This document shows, one piece after another, positions 57,101-64,000 of a DNA stretch of 64,000 bases. The notes below the pieces were generated by a model. The model was not told where the DNA came from, ran no database searches, and saw only the letters and a program-made list of their open reading frames with translations. The DNA comes from Anolis sagrei (taxonomy: Eukaryota > Chordata > Lepidosauria > Squamata > Anolidae), in NCBI RefSeq assembly GCF_037176765.1, contig NC_090023.1, positions 216,688,506 through 216,752,505 of the forward strand. The letters run 5' to 3'. Position 1 is the first letter of the stretch, and every line of letters begins with the position of its first letter. A program made the translations under genes and the position numbers.

Positions 57101-60100
57101 TTATAATGACAGAGCTGAGGACCAAAATTTCTAGTGTAATCAGCAAGGCTAGCCACCTTTGCTGACCAAAAATTCTTCTTATTTATCATGCTGTATAAAA
57201 GGATTGCATAATCTTGCCTTCAAGAGATATGATGAGCTGAAAGTAAGTATGCTTCAACATGAACAAGAAAGCTCTTGATCCTACTCCTACTAAAAACCTG
57301 CATTTGTATTATCATCATACCTGTGGGACAGAACAGGAATGTTTCTGGCTCTCCTAGATACTGGAAAATTTCATTTGTGATTGAAATCTGGGCATGAGCA
57401 AAGGAGCTGAACACCTCTTTGTCTGCTGCACACATATTATGATCAATATCGTCAAACAATAATGCAAAAGATCTGCAACCAAACTGGGAAACCTAGGAAA
57501 GAAAGTGGGGATAAAAATGTATTAGAACAAAGACCAATACAACACAAAAATTAATTCATGACAATCTAACAACAGCCATTAATTATTTAAAATTACTCAG
57601 GACACAACTTGCTGTGTCAAGCTATTCTTCCTGACAGTAATTTTTGCTTGCATACACTTTACACTATTTTTGTGCCCCAATTGAATTTTTAATTTTCTAG
57701 TATAAAACAAGATTAAAATAAGTCACAGTCAGAGGAACATTAGCAAAGTGAGTGTGCTGATGTAAGGCAAGTTAAGCAGATATACTATCCCAGTTGATAA
57801 CTGAGATATACGGCTACAGTCTTTTTTGCATGTAACAATTACTTATGGGTAGTGTAGACACTGAATTATATTTATTGCTCCTCTGCACTGAATTCCATAG
57901 AAAGATGTGTCAGGGAATAAAAATAGATAAAGCATACAGAACTATTATTATAATCTATCTGCCTCATGATTTATTCCCAAGAAACTTCAGTTACGGTAAG
58001 TTCCATTCCCCTACTGTGGTAGGACTTCTTGATGGTAATTCCAGTTATAAAATTTCTTTTAATCTAAGACGCTTTTGTCTTTGAGGCACCAGTTTATTTA
58101 TTTACCGTATTTATATACCGCCCTTCTCAGCCCGGAGGCGACTTAGGGCGGTTTACAAAAGGCAAAATTCAATGCCCTCAACAACATAAAATATAGTTAA
58201 AACAAGTCCTCAATGTCTCATTACTAAAATCATTTTCTAGTCATATCGTCTAATCATTCCATGGATCTAAAATAGCCTGTTACACTGCACCTGCAAATTC
58301 TTGTTCAAAAAGCCAGGTTTTGACTCTCTTTCGAAATGTTAGGAGGGAGGGGGCTGTTCTAATACCCCTAGGGAGGGTGATCCATAGCCAAGGGGCCACT
58401 GTTGAGAAGGCCCTGTCTCTCAAACACCAAGGTGCTTACATCTTGTCTGCAGGGCCCTCCAGACGATTTTAAAGACCTAGATGGTTCATAGGGAGAGATG
58501 CGTTCGGACAGGTAAGCTGGGCTGAAATGGTTTAATGCTTTAAACACTAAAGCCAGCACTTTGAATTGTGCCCGGTAGCAGACTGGCAGCCAATGGAGTT
58601 GGCGCAACAGAGGGGTTGTACACTCCCTGAGCGCCACTCCTGTTAATAACCTGGCAGCTGCTTGTTGGACCATTTGAAGCTTCCGACCAGTCTTCAAGGG
58701 CAGTCCCACGTAGAGCGCACTGCAGTAGTCTATACGGGATGCAACAATGGGCTTTTAGATAACAAGCAAGTATTTCTCTCTGATGTTTGACTGTACTGCT
58801 TTTACTATATTTTAGCATGTACTTTATGTAACTTACAAATTGAGTTTTTAAATTTTTGACATCAAACTTTTGATTCAAAATATTTGTAGATTCTAACTTT
58901 TAACGGGTGTTTTTCTTTAAGGCTCTTAGCCACACTGAATTTTTATGAGAGACAGACGGCTAGAAACTGAGTAAGAAAAAGCCCTTTTGAACAAACCATG
59001 CTAAGAAAATCCCATGACAGCCTTAGAGCCATCCTAACTGAAGAATTCCGAGCTATGCTGCGCATGCGCAGAGAGATACCAATAGTGCGGATTCACAGCA
59101 TAGCCACGCAGGGAAAATGAAAAATACCTGGTCCAGCTTGCGTTTCAATGTAGACACTTCCTTGGGGTTTGAGAAAGTAATATCGAGCCCAGGAGAAATG
59201 GCATAGATAAACTCTATCTCATATTCTTGAGCAGCTGCGATCAGAGTCATGAGTTGCTCTAGAAATCAAAGTTAATTATTTTAGCAAGAATCAACCAAGG
59301 AAAAAATAAATCACAGATACACTATAATATTTCTAAATATCAACAAAAAGATTTTTAAATATTAAGAGGGGATAAAACATGAAAAATTAGTATCTTAACA
59401 GCAAAGATTCATTTTTATATGATCTCTACCAGTGATAAATAAAATAGATATGCACACACTAACAGACAGTCAGAACAAATTGCATAACTGTAACAGAGGT
59501 TCTTCTACTGATTTATAAACTTAAACATTTGGGTTATTGATACCTGCAGTGCACTGTTCAGAACCTTTTAGAGCTATTATATACAGTTTTTGGTGGGATT
59601 CCCATTCACCCTTGGGCACCTCATATCCTCACTTTCTGTCAACTCACTCTTCCATGGACGCCTAAATAACAGCTTTTAAGTATATACGGAGAAGCGGGAC
59701 ATGAAGGTGACAAGATGGACAGGGTTGTGTACTTTCACAGATAACCACTTGAAGAACCGCAGTCACCGGTATACAACCTGTCCCCTTTCTTTGTGATCTC
59801 TGTGATTCATACAAAGCTATTATCCTTAGGTAGAGGGAGCGTCATATTAAACTCTTTTCCCAAAGCCAGCATCAGCCCTGTTCATCTAGTATTTAATGAA
59901 TTGTGAGATTGTCTGGATGGTTTAGAAGCTTGTTACTGTTGCCTTGAGACAAATGCAACAGAAGGGCAAACCACAGCTGCCTGGGGCAACACAAAACAAT
60001 CAGAATGCACTTCGAATTGTGTCTTCAAAACGTGGATATAACTCTGGTGATGAGAGGAAAAGAATACATAAGGTGACCTCCCAAATGAAAAAGATAGGAA

Positions 60101-63100
60101 ACATCTACAGTGGGCAATCAGGATGGCGGCAAAGAGACCCACTTCTGGGCTGTTCCACACAGTCAAGTCTATTTTCAAAATGTCAGGATGGAGCTTCCAT
60201 TCACAACACAATATGACTTATTGAGAGCATTCACTAGGACATTCTCCTCTTCCATAAAAGGGATTGCTATGATGCACATGTTCCTTTTCACGCACCAAAC
60301 CTATAGATGGTGCATGAAACTAAGCAAGATGTCAGCTTCATTCTGCCTTGTTTGAGCAGGTAGCTCAGGAAAGAAGGCTGTTGAGCAACAGAAGGGCAGG
60401 TGGCACACCAACAGAATCCCTATTCTGTCCTTGCTACCCACCTTTAGGTATACAGAAACTCTGCAGACTGTGAGCTGAGTCACCTAGTCAGGGGGATAGA
60501 ATCACAACAACCACTGCAACTCCCTGCACCTGCGTCTCGCTTGCTGCTGTACAAAATAAAACGAGCTGAGAGAGATTAACTCCCATCATTTTCATCCAAC
60601 AGGTCTCTGTAGTGCAGGATATCCAGAATCAGGTCTTGGGTGGCATTTGCTTTTTCTATTTACTGACCTGACATTCAACAGCCAGGTTCTTTGATCTGAG
60701 AGATAGTTTGGGGGCTATAAGCACCCTATTTTGTTCCCCACTATGATGGTACTTTGATCATCATCTCTCTCTGCTCTCTATGACTCCAATGGTTGCTCCA
60801 TGCACTCTCTTTCTTTTGGGAAGTACCAATCATAGTCATCGTCTTTATAATCATAGCCAGAAGATGTACAATTTTCAAACTGGAGACAAGGCGAATCTAC
60901 TGGAATGATCGTATTTGTCATGGCCCTCAAGGAAACAACTATATCAACACGAGACAGATCCACAATGATATCAAGTCCGAATTATACATGACTCAGAAAA
61001 TGTAGAGGATGTGTCAGACAAAGAAGTAGTCTGGAGACGGCAGCAGGAACTGTGAGGTGAGCAATGAGGTGGAGATGGTGGATGACAAGCCAGAGAGGAA
61101 ACAGAAAGTATATCACTAATTTGCAAAGGAGATGAACAGAAGGGATCACATTAGATGACCTCAGATGTTGTACAGTAGGGGAATTGGCAATTTTCTCCTC
61201 TGATGGAGAACTGGTCCTTTCACATAAACTCAAACAAGAGGATCAGGCCGCGAGTATCAGTTTACATGAAATTATTTCCTTTCGCCTTTCACAAGAAATC
61301 CAAAAATTGATGTCCTACCTAAAGGTAGTATCTTTATCCCTTTCAGTCATCTTGCAAAACAAGTTTTTGTAAAAATATAATGACTTTTTAGGGTTTGAAA
61401 TTAATACATTTTCTTTTGCTGCTTTAATCCTCAAATGAATGAGTTGGTGGGTTAATTTAAAGATCTAAATTAACCTTTTGTGCACGAATATGCAAAAGCA
61501 TTATAGTGTTACAGAGGCCTAGTTACAAATCATTGATTACAAGTGGATATTCAATTTATGGATTGGTGCAGACATATGCTGCACTAGAGTTCACTGAAAA
61601 ATGAAATAATGTGGTAAATCTATGCACACATTTGTAGGATAAAGCACACAGTCTTGTGGGCCATGGTTAGGACACTGTAGATCTTGACTCACTGAACAAG
61701 TGCACATTTCAATGAATAACTACTTTAAAATTGTAAGATTAATTACCAGCTTCCTCCACAGAATACATTTCTCGCCAAAACATCCTGTGTTTGTAGTCAT
61801 CTTTTGGTGCATATAGATATGTATTTAATCCCCATTTCTGAAGTCTATGAAACAGAGAAAAACAGTAGTTTTAAGTGTACTGGTCTAACTCACAGCTCTC
61901 TGAACTGTATAGCTAAGTATACTTAAGGATGATGACTTCTAGTACAGGGAAACTACAGCCCTAGGGCCACATGCAGCTCTCTGAAAATATCACTGTTCCT
62001 TTCCTAGAAAACGGTTTCTTTGGCAGGAAAAAGAGAGGGGCAGAGAAACAATCATAACAAGGAAGATAAATTTAACTAATGTGACAATTATTATTATTAT
62101 TATTAATAATAATAATAATAATAAATGGGGACTGTATGTATATCATGCAGCTTGTCTTTTAGAACTCATGCGTGAGCTGGGGCTCAAAGGGTATTTTACA
62201 TTACAGTTATCCCTAAGAATCTGTAGAATCATAATATCTGGCAATGCCGGTTTAGAGGTGAATGTTTCCTCATTCCGAGGACACATATCTACAGCCAATG
62301 ATTCACTATCTTTCCCCAGTTTATTTATTTTGTGTCAAAAGCATTGTATAAATAAATAAGTAAAAAACTGCTAAAATAAAGGGAGCACAAGTGGCTAAAT
62401 AATTTAAGACCAAAAATGGGCAACAGCGACCACATGTCTGTAGCTTTAAACAGTTATTCCTCTGTGCATGAGGCAGGGCATTGTGGGCAAGCACACAGAT
62501 GCTAAGTCGTTTGTTCTGCTCCACAATAGTATTATTTTATTTATTTATTTATTCAAACTTATATGCCGCCACTCCCCTGGGGCTCGGAGCGGCTTACAAG
62601 AACAGGCTAAAATCTAACACCATTTAAAAACAACTTAAAAACAAAAAATTATTTATTTATTTAAAACTTTTATATACCGTTCTTCTCTAACCTCCGTAGA
62701 GGGACTCAGGACGGTTCACAACTAGGATTCAATGCTAACAAATAAAGCCATGTAAACATCATACATAACAATAGATAAAAATACAATAAAATAACATACA
62801 TATAAAACCAGTTCGCCAAGTTAAAGGTGGAGGATTCTTCCAGACAGTGCCATTTTGCCAGGTTGTCTTTTGAGCTACTTCTGAGTCTGGTCAGGGACTT
62901 CCAAGTTGCTCATTTTTTGTTTGCCCCTGGAGGAAGGCCCTCGTATCCCACAGGGTTATCTTGCTGTTGCTGGGGGAGCATTTAGAGGAGTGGTGGTTCT
63001 CATGAAACTCTTCCTTGATTTAAGTCTACTGGGAGGGGCCTGATTTCCCTAGTATGATCACTTTTATTCAGAATATGCAGTCATTTAGTCTTTTACAAAC

Positions 63101-63834
63101 TACAAGAATGCTTTCAAAGGTTACAGTGCTATCAATGTATTTATGATTATATTTCCCAGTAGTTTTATGTAAACCATGGGTGAGCAATATGTATCACACA
63201 CACTTTATGTTCATGGTGTTTAATTTGGTAGCTCTGACCAGTTTCCTATACCCACACTACAATGCCCACCATATACATTGTTGTTTAATGATTTTATCAG
63301 AATCTGTACATATTTTATATCTTCATTTGCTTTAAACTCTTAACCTAATTAATTTACTTCTGTTTCAAGTGTATATGGTTTAATCTATACATTGCTTTGG
63401 GGTGTTAGATATAGAGTAGGGTGTAAGTAAAACAGAAAGGCAGGGTCTCTATATCAAAGATTTAAGAAGGAAATCTCTAGGTAATCTAATCTTCCTTAAA
63501 AAGAGTCCATCTCACTCCAATATGTTCCATTTATCTGTTTTTAAAACACAGTAATCTGAAAGCAGCAGCAAAGATCAACTTTTAAAAAACCATGATCACA
63601 TTCTGCATGGCTCCTATATACTTTGCTTGCTTTTAAAAATTGAGTAATTTTTGTATTGATTTTTATATTTTTGTCACTTGCTTTTGGGATCATATGCCTT
63701 ACTTAACCCTCAAGAGATTTTGTTTTAAACAGCTTAATAATCACATAGTAGAATGCTGCAGAATAAAGAATGGGTTACATACCTTCTAAAAAGCTCCTTT
63801 CTTTGTTCCATAACCCAAGGCCTTCCATAAAATC
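42050..63834 (-). CDS. OGA: O-GlcNAcase gene, exons 2 to 16 (partial: exon 1 beyond right edge)
   Basis: Fifteen exons on the minus strand join in frame into 847 codons plus stop, equivalent to human OGA residues 67-916 (849), so two residues shorter. Order: GH84 catalytic domain (exons 2-7), with Lys98 in [10 protein letters not shown], the catalytic pair Asp174-Asp175 in LLFDDIDHN, Tyr219, and Trp278/Asn280/Asp285 in [12 protein letters not shown]; a disordered linker and stalk (exons 8-11); and the C-terminal pseudo-acetyltransferase domain (exons 12-16) with Asp884 and Tyr891 ([13 protein letters not shown]). Numbers are human. Function: hydrolyses O-linked GlcNAc from Ser/Thr of nuclear and cytosolic proteins, opposing OGT. 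All introns are GT-AG with consistent phases. Odd: the linker lacks the known caspase-3 site aspartate. Neighbour NPM3 is on the same strand, as in mammals. Confidence 0.98.
43429..43588 (-). CDS. OGA: OGA exon 15
   Basis: Acceptor TATTGTAG|AAA, donor AAATG|GTAAGT. Encodes [40 protein letters not shown] and [13 protein letters not shown], human 819-871, nearly identical to human. Confidence 0.97.
43685..43790 (-). mobile_element. LINE 3' tail in OGA intron 14
   Basis: (TATT)n, TTTATATACTGCCTTTCTCA then CTGGGGGGACTCAAAGTGGT, the complement of the L2-type 3' UTR. Confidence 0.6.
44029..44221 (-). CDS. OGA: OGA exon 14
   Basis: Acceptor ATCTTCAG|GCTG, donor GCTGAG|GTTAGT. Encodes human 755-818: [40 protein letters not shown] and the helix ending ELSEAE. 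This is the core of the pseudo-HAT fold. Confidence 0.97.
44345..44765 (+). mobile_element. CR1 LINE 3' fragment in OGA intron 12
   Basis: GCGGCTTAAGGAGCTGGGCA, GAGAGGAGATATGATAGCCA and the terminus TTGATTCTATGATTCTAT. Encodes the ORF2 C-terminal pattern [20 protein letters not shown] then [12 protein letters not shown]. It lies between OGA exons 13 and 14, antisense to the gene. Confidence 0.88.
44913..44998 (-). CDS. OGA: OGA exon 13
   Basis: Acceptor TGTCCTTAG|GA, donor GACAA|GTATGT. Encodes [20 protein letters not shown] then SQPDLIGD, human 726-753. The loop GTDQPFH differs from human GVGLPFQ. Confidence 0.96.
45043..45472. mobile_element. Tigger-like non-autonomous element in OGA intron 12
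   Basis: CAGGCAGTCTCCAAGTAACA to TTGTAACTCAGGGACTGCCTG with TA on both sides. Related to 7404-7911. It ends 45 bases upstream of OGA exon 13 in gene order. Confidence 0.85.
46168..46594 (-). mobile_element. hAT element resembling a primate MER family, in OGA intron 12
   Basis: On the minus strand: CAGGGGTATCCAATCTTTTA, AGCCACACATAAGATACACT, TAATGATAGCTGATAAGC, AATCTCATAATG, and the end TTGGACAAGCCTG. Flanks TTCTATAG and TTTTATAC match 6 of 8. About 180 bases in the middle look foreign to the family. Confidence 0.8.
46811..46915 (-). CDS. OGA: OGA exon 12
   Basis: A phase-0 exon of 35 codons, acceptor TGTTTTCACAG|CG, donor GATGAG|GTAACC. Encodes [18 protein letters not shown] and [17 protein letters not shown], human 691-725. 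It starts the C-terminal acetyltransferase-like domain. Confidence 0.97.
47185..47760 (+). mobile_element. Possible solo LTR fossil beside OGA exon 11
   Basis: Begins TGTCAGGAGG and ends near GTGAATTCA, with AATAAA at about 47712 and a CpG-rich middle (GGCGCGCATTGTGCAATTGC) unlike the surrounding intron. No clear target-site duplication was found, so family and boundaries are uncertain. It carries no recognisable internal gene. Confidence 0.3.
47769..47854 (-). CDS. OGA: OGA exon 11
   Basis: Acceptor GATCTCCACAG|GG, donor TTCCAG|GTATCA. Encodes [20 protein letters not shown] then GGLAGEFQ, human 663-690. It follows the largest intron (4.5 kb). A GC/CpG-rich insertion-like segment lies only about ten bases beyond the donor. 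Confidence 0.96.
47870..50975. other. OGA: OGA intron 10, right-hand unique part
   Basis: Long intronic sequence with few repeats recognised; no additional supported exon. A good acceptor-like site at about 49254 precedes a 28-codon open frame that I rejected. Confidence 0.45.
50980..51335 (-). mobile_element. hAT MITE with primate-MER-like sequence, copy 2
   Basis: CAGGGGTCCTCAAACTTTTT to AGTTTGAGGACCCCTG with a perfect 8-bp duplication CACTAGGC (50972-50979, 51336-51343). Contains AATTCCTATGCACACTGCAC then ATATCTTATTTGTAGT. Inverse orientation to the copy at 38271. Confidence 0.95.
52379..52553 (-). CDS. OGA: OGA exon 10
   Basis: Acceptor GATTCATTAG|ATT (AG by position 52555-52554), donor GGCTAG|GTATGT. 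Encodes human 604-661 ([16 protein letters not shown]..., then KSFVQWL), stalk helices that dimerise the enzyme. If the following intron is retained, eight more residues (GMFFRNQL) precede a TAG at 52355-52353. Confidence 0.97.
52790..52998. mobile_element. Tigger-like fragment in OGA intron 9
   Basis: TTGATATCCGCTGAGTTTTG, CCAGGACCCCCATGG, ATTGAATACAATGGTGTAGG, CATGGATGAAGAGGGTTGAC; pattern of pogo/Tigger termini seen in many vertebrates. Confidence 0.6.
53221..53828 (-). CDS. OGA: OGA exon 9 (disordered linker, largest exon)
   Basis: Acceptor TTGTTTACAG|GT, donor GAAAAG|GTGAGT; 608 bases, 202 codons against 204 in human (400-603). It begins [20 protein letters not shown]. Human has SVVDGTPLVAAP, where cleavage by caspase-3 follows Asp413; here the aspartate and one neighbour are absent. 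Ser405, an O-GlcNAc site in human, is kept. The middle is Glu/Asp/Lys-rich, and the end ([20 protein letters not shown]) returns to the conserved stalk. Confidence 0.97.
54441..54599 (-). CDS. OGA: OGA exon 8
   Basis: Acceptor TCGTTACAG|CT, donor AGCA|GTGAGT. Encodes human 347-398: an acidic linker ([20 protein letters not shown]) followed by [21 protein letters not shown]. The linker is predicted disordered. Confidence 0.96.
54915..55250. repeat. Unclassified repeat in OGA intron 7
   Basis: CAGTCAGCCCCCCACTTTCA and ATCAGTGGATTACTGTATTT look like a mariner/Tigger-type end; a 14-base G run lies at 55071-55084. Family uncertain. Confidence 0.4.
55479..55763 (-). CDS. OGA: OGA exon 7
   Basis: Acceptor ACATTTAG|GT, donor AATGA|GTAAGT. 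Encodes human 252-345, the end of the GH84 barrel and start of the stalk. It contains [20 protein letters not shown] (Trp278, Asn280, Asp285) and [20 protein letters not shown] (Asn313), the residues that line the GlcNAc pocket. Confidence 0.98.
55931..56029 (-). CDS. OGA: OGA exon 6
   Basis: Acceptor TTATTCCAG|AG, donor GACAG|GTGAGT. Encodes [18 protein letters not shown] and [15 protein letters not shown], human 218-250. Tyr219 lies in the active site. Differences from human are conservative (VSQ to VAQ, IEV to IDV). Confidence 0.97.
56103..56765 (-). mobile_element. CR1 LINE 3' fragment in OGA intron 5
   Basis: The minus strand encodes [40 protein letters not shown] and [20 protein letters not shown], the C-terminal part of CR1 ORF2. 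It ends in the 3' terminus at 56103 (ATAGAATCATAGAGTTGG on plus). Starts 70 bases upstream of OGA exon 6, and in the gene's sense orientation. Confidence 0.92.
57321..57492 (-). CDS. OGA: OGA exon 5 (catalytic aspartates)
   Basis: Acceptor TTTCCTAG|GTT, donor CACAG|GTATGA. Encodes human residues 161-217. It includes [20 protein letters not shown], whose DD is the catalytic pair Asp174 (polarises the N-acetyl group) and Asp175 (general acid/base). Both are intact, so the enzyme should be active. Confidence 0.98.
58095..58750 (-). mobile_element. L2 LINE 3' end in OGA intron 4
   Basis: The minus strand reads [20 protein letters not shown], then [20 protein letters not shown] and [13 protein letters not shown], the L2 reverse-transcriptase end. 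The 3' UTR has TATATACCGCCCTTCTCAGC on plus and a (TTTA)n tail. Confidence 0.9.
59128..59258 (-). CDS. OGA: OGA exon 4
   Basis: Acceptor GATTTCTAG|AG, donor CCAG|GTATTT. Encodes human residues 118-160 ([43 protein letters not shown]), part of the TIM barrel. Nearly identical to human, with SAAR changed to AAAQ. Confidence 0.97.
59540..61240. other. OGA intron 3: dispersed-element-like sequence
   Basis: Contains ATAACCACTTGAAGAACCGC, GACATGAAGGTGACAAGATG and a minus-strand open stretch rich in Asp/Tyr ([18 protein letters not shown] near 60830). I associate the first block with an old sauropsid dispersed repeat. It may be a decayed retroelement fossil; class not assigned. Confidence 0.3.
61747..61844 (-). 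CDS. OGA: OGA exon 3
   Basis: Acceptor GTTTCATAG|AC, donor GCTG|GTAATT. Encodes human residues 85-116: [20 protein letters not shown] then [12 protein letters not shown]. Lys98 (APK), which holds the substrate 3-OH region, is present. Human Glu89 is Gly here. Confidence 0.96.
62088..62123. repeat. (TTA)n/(ATA)n palindromic microsatellite
   Basis: TTATTATTATTATTA immediately followed by ATAATAATAATAATAA; the two halves are self-complementary and can form a hairpin. Confidence 0.9.
62360..63035 (-). mobile_element. LINE 3' end with zinc-knuckle-like motif, interrupted
   Basis: The same repeat as 19925-20545 in inverse orientation (CATGAGGCAGGGCATTGTGG, CTCATGAAACTCTTCCTTG). It is interrupted at about 62537-62850 by two minus-strand LINE tails with (TTTA)n and CGGAGCGGCTTACAAG / GGGACTCAGGACGG. 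Confidence 0.6.
63040..63780. other. OGA: OGA intron 2, unassigned part
   Basis: AT-rich intronic sequence upstream of the exon 2 donor; no further feature recognised. Confidence 0.4.
63783..63834 (-). CDS. OGA: OGA exon 2
   Basis: Acceptor TTTCCAACAG|GA, donor AGAAG|GTATGT. Encodes [16 protein letters not shown], human residues 68-83, with Gly67 and Arg84 split at the ends. Gly67 contributes to the substrate pocket of GH84 enzymes. Only about 165 bases of intron 1 are in the window, so exon 1 (start codon and Ala/Gly-rich N-terminus) is not visible. Confidence 0.95.
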
Positions 63835-64000
63835 CTGTTGGAAACATTAAAGATAGACAGCTTCAGATATTATACTTCAACTTAAGCAAGTATAAAGCTC
63901 AATTCTAGAGTACAAAAGCTTTAAAAATCTATTGCACTATACAGCTATTTCTAAAAGGCCTCAAATATATTTTGATGAGACAAAAGATTAATATTTTTCT

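Noticed and set aside
1-64000. CRISPR arrays, operons, phage or bacterial systems
   Set aside because: No direct-repeat/spacer arrays or compact gene clusters; all evidence is of vertebrate split genes and eukaryotic repeats.

Overview
The window is vertebrate nuclear DNA, almost certainly from a squamate reptile and probably an Anolis-like iguanian. The evidence is split genes with GT-AG introns, CR1 and L2 LINE tails, tRNA-headed Sauria-type and ACA-type SINEs, Penelope-like tails, and several hAT and Tigger-like DNA transposons of kinds known from anole genomes. No prokaryotic, organellar or CRISPR features were seen.

Two host genes are well supported, both on the minus strand. NPM3 (nucleophosmin/nucleoplasmin 3) has five coding exons between 24815 and 32844 that join into a 169-residue protein. 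OGA (O-GlcNAcase, also called MGEA5) occupies the right third: exons 2 to 16 lie between 42050 and 63834 and join without a frame break into the equivalent of human residues 67 to 916. Exon 1 lies beyond the right edge. This is the conserved FGF8 - NPM3 - OGA - KCNIP2 neighbourhood of human 10q24. FGF8 is expected to the left of the window and KCNIP2 to the right. I found no FGF8 exon here.

Layout. 1-23 kb is intergenic and repeat-rich: LINE, SINE, hAT, Tigger-like and palindromic MITE copies around two islands of complex, repeat-free, homeobox-motif-rich sequence (about 4.44-4.86 kb and 11.16-12.06 kb). These are my best candidates for conserved enhancers, plausibly of FGF8. 23.3-23.6 kb holds a possible last exon, with poly(A) signal, of a gene I cannot name. 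24.8-33 kb is NPM3. Its intron 4 carries a 1.7-kb element with about 0.8 kb of nearly pure polypurine, and its intron 1 has three CACGTG E-boxes within 93 bases. 33-38.7 kb is the NPM3-OGA intergenic region, full of nested transposons. 38.8-42 kb is the probable long OGA 3' UTR. 42-64 kb is the OGA coding region, with transposons in its introns.

The two genes are neighbours but are not known to act in one pathway. NPM3 is a nucleolar histone-chaperone relative tied to ribosome biogenesis. OGA removes O-GlcNAc from nuclear and cytosolic proteins. The most interesting host observations are the apparent absence of the caspase-3 cleavage aspartate in OGA, the retained possibility of a short OGA isoform by read-through of intron 10, and the E-box cluster in NPM3. 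Among mobile DNA, the notable point is three hAT insertions whose sequence I recall as closely resembling primate MER-type elements, plus five copies of an OC1/URR1-like hAT family. I found no previously undescribed system with strong support.
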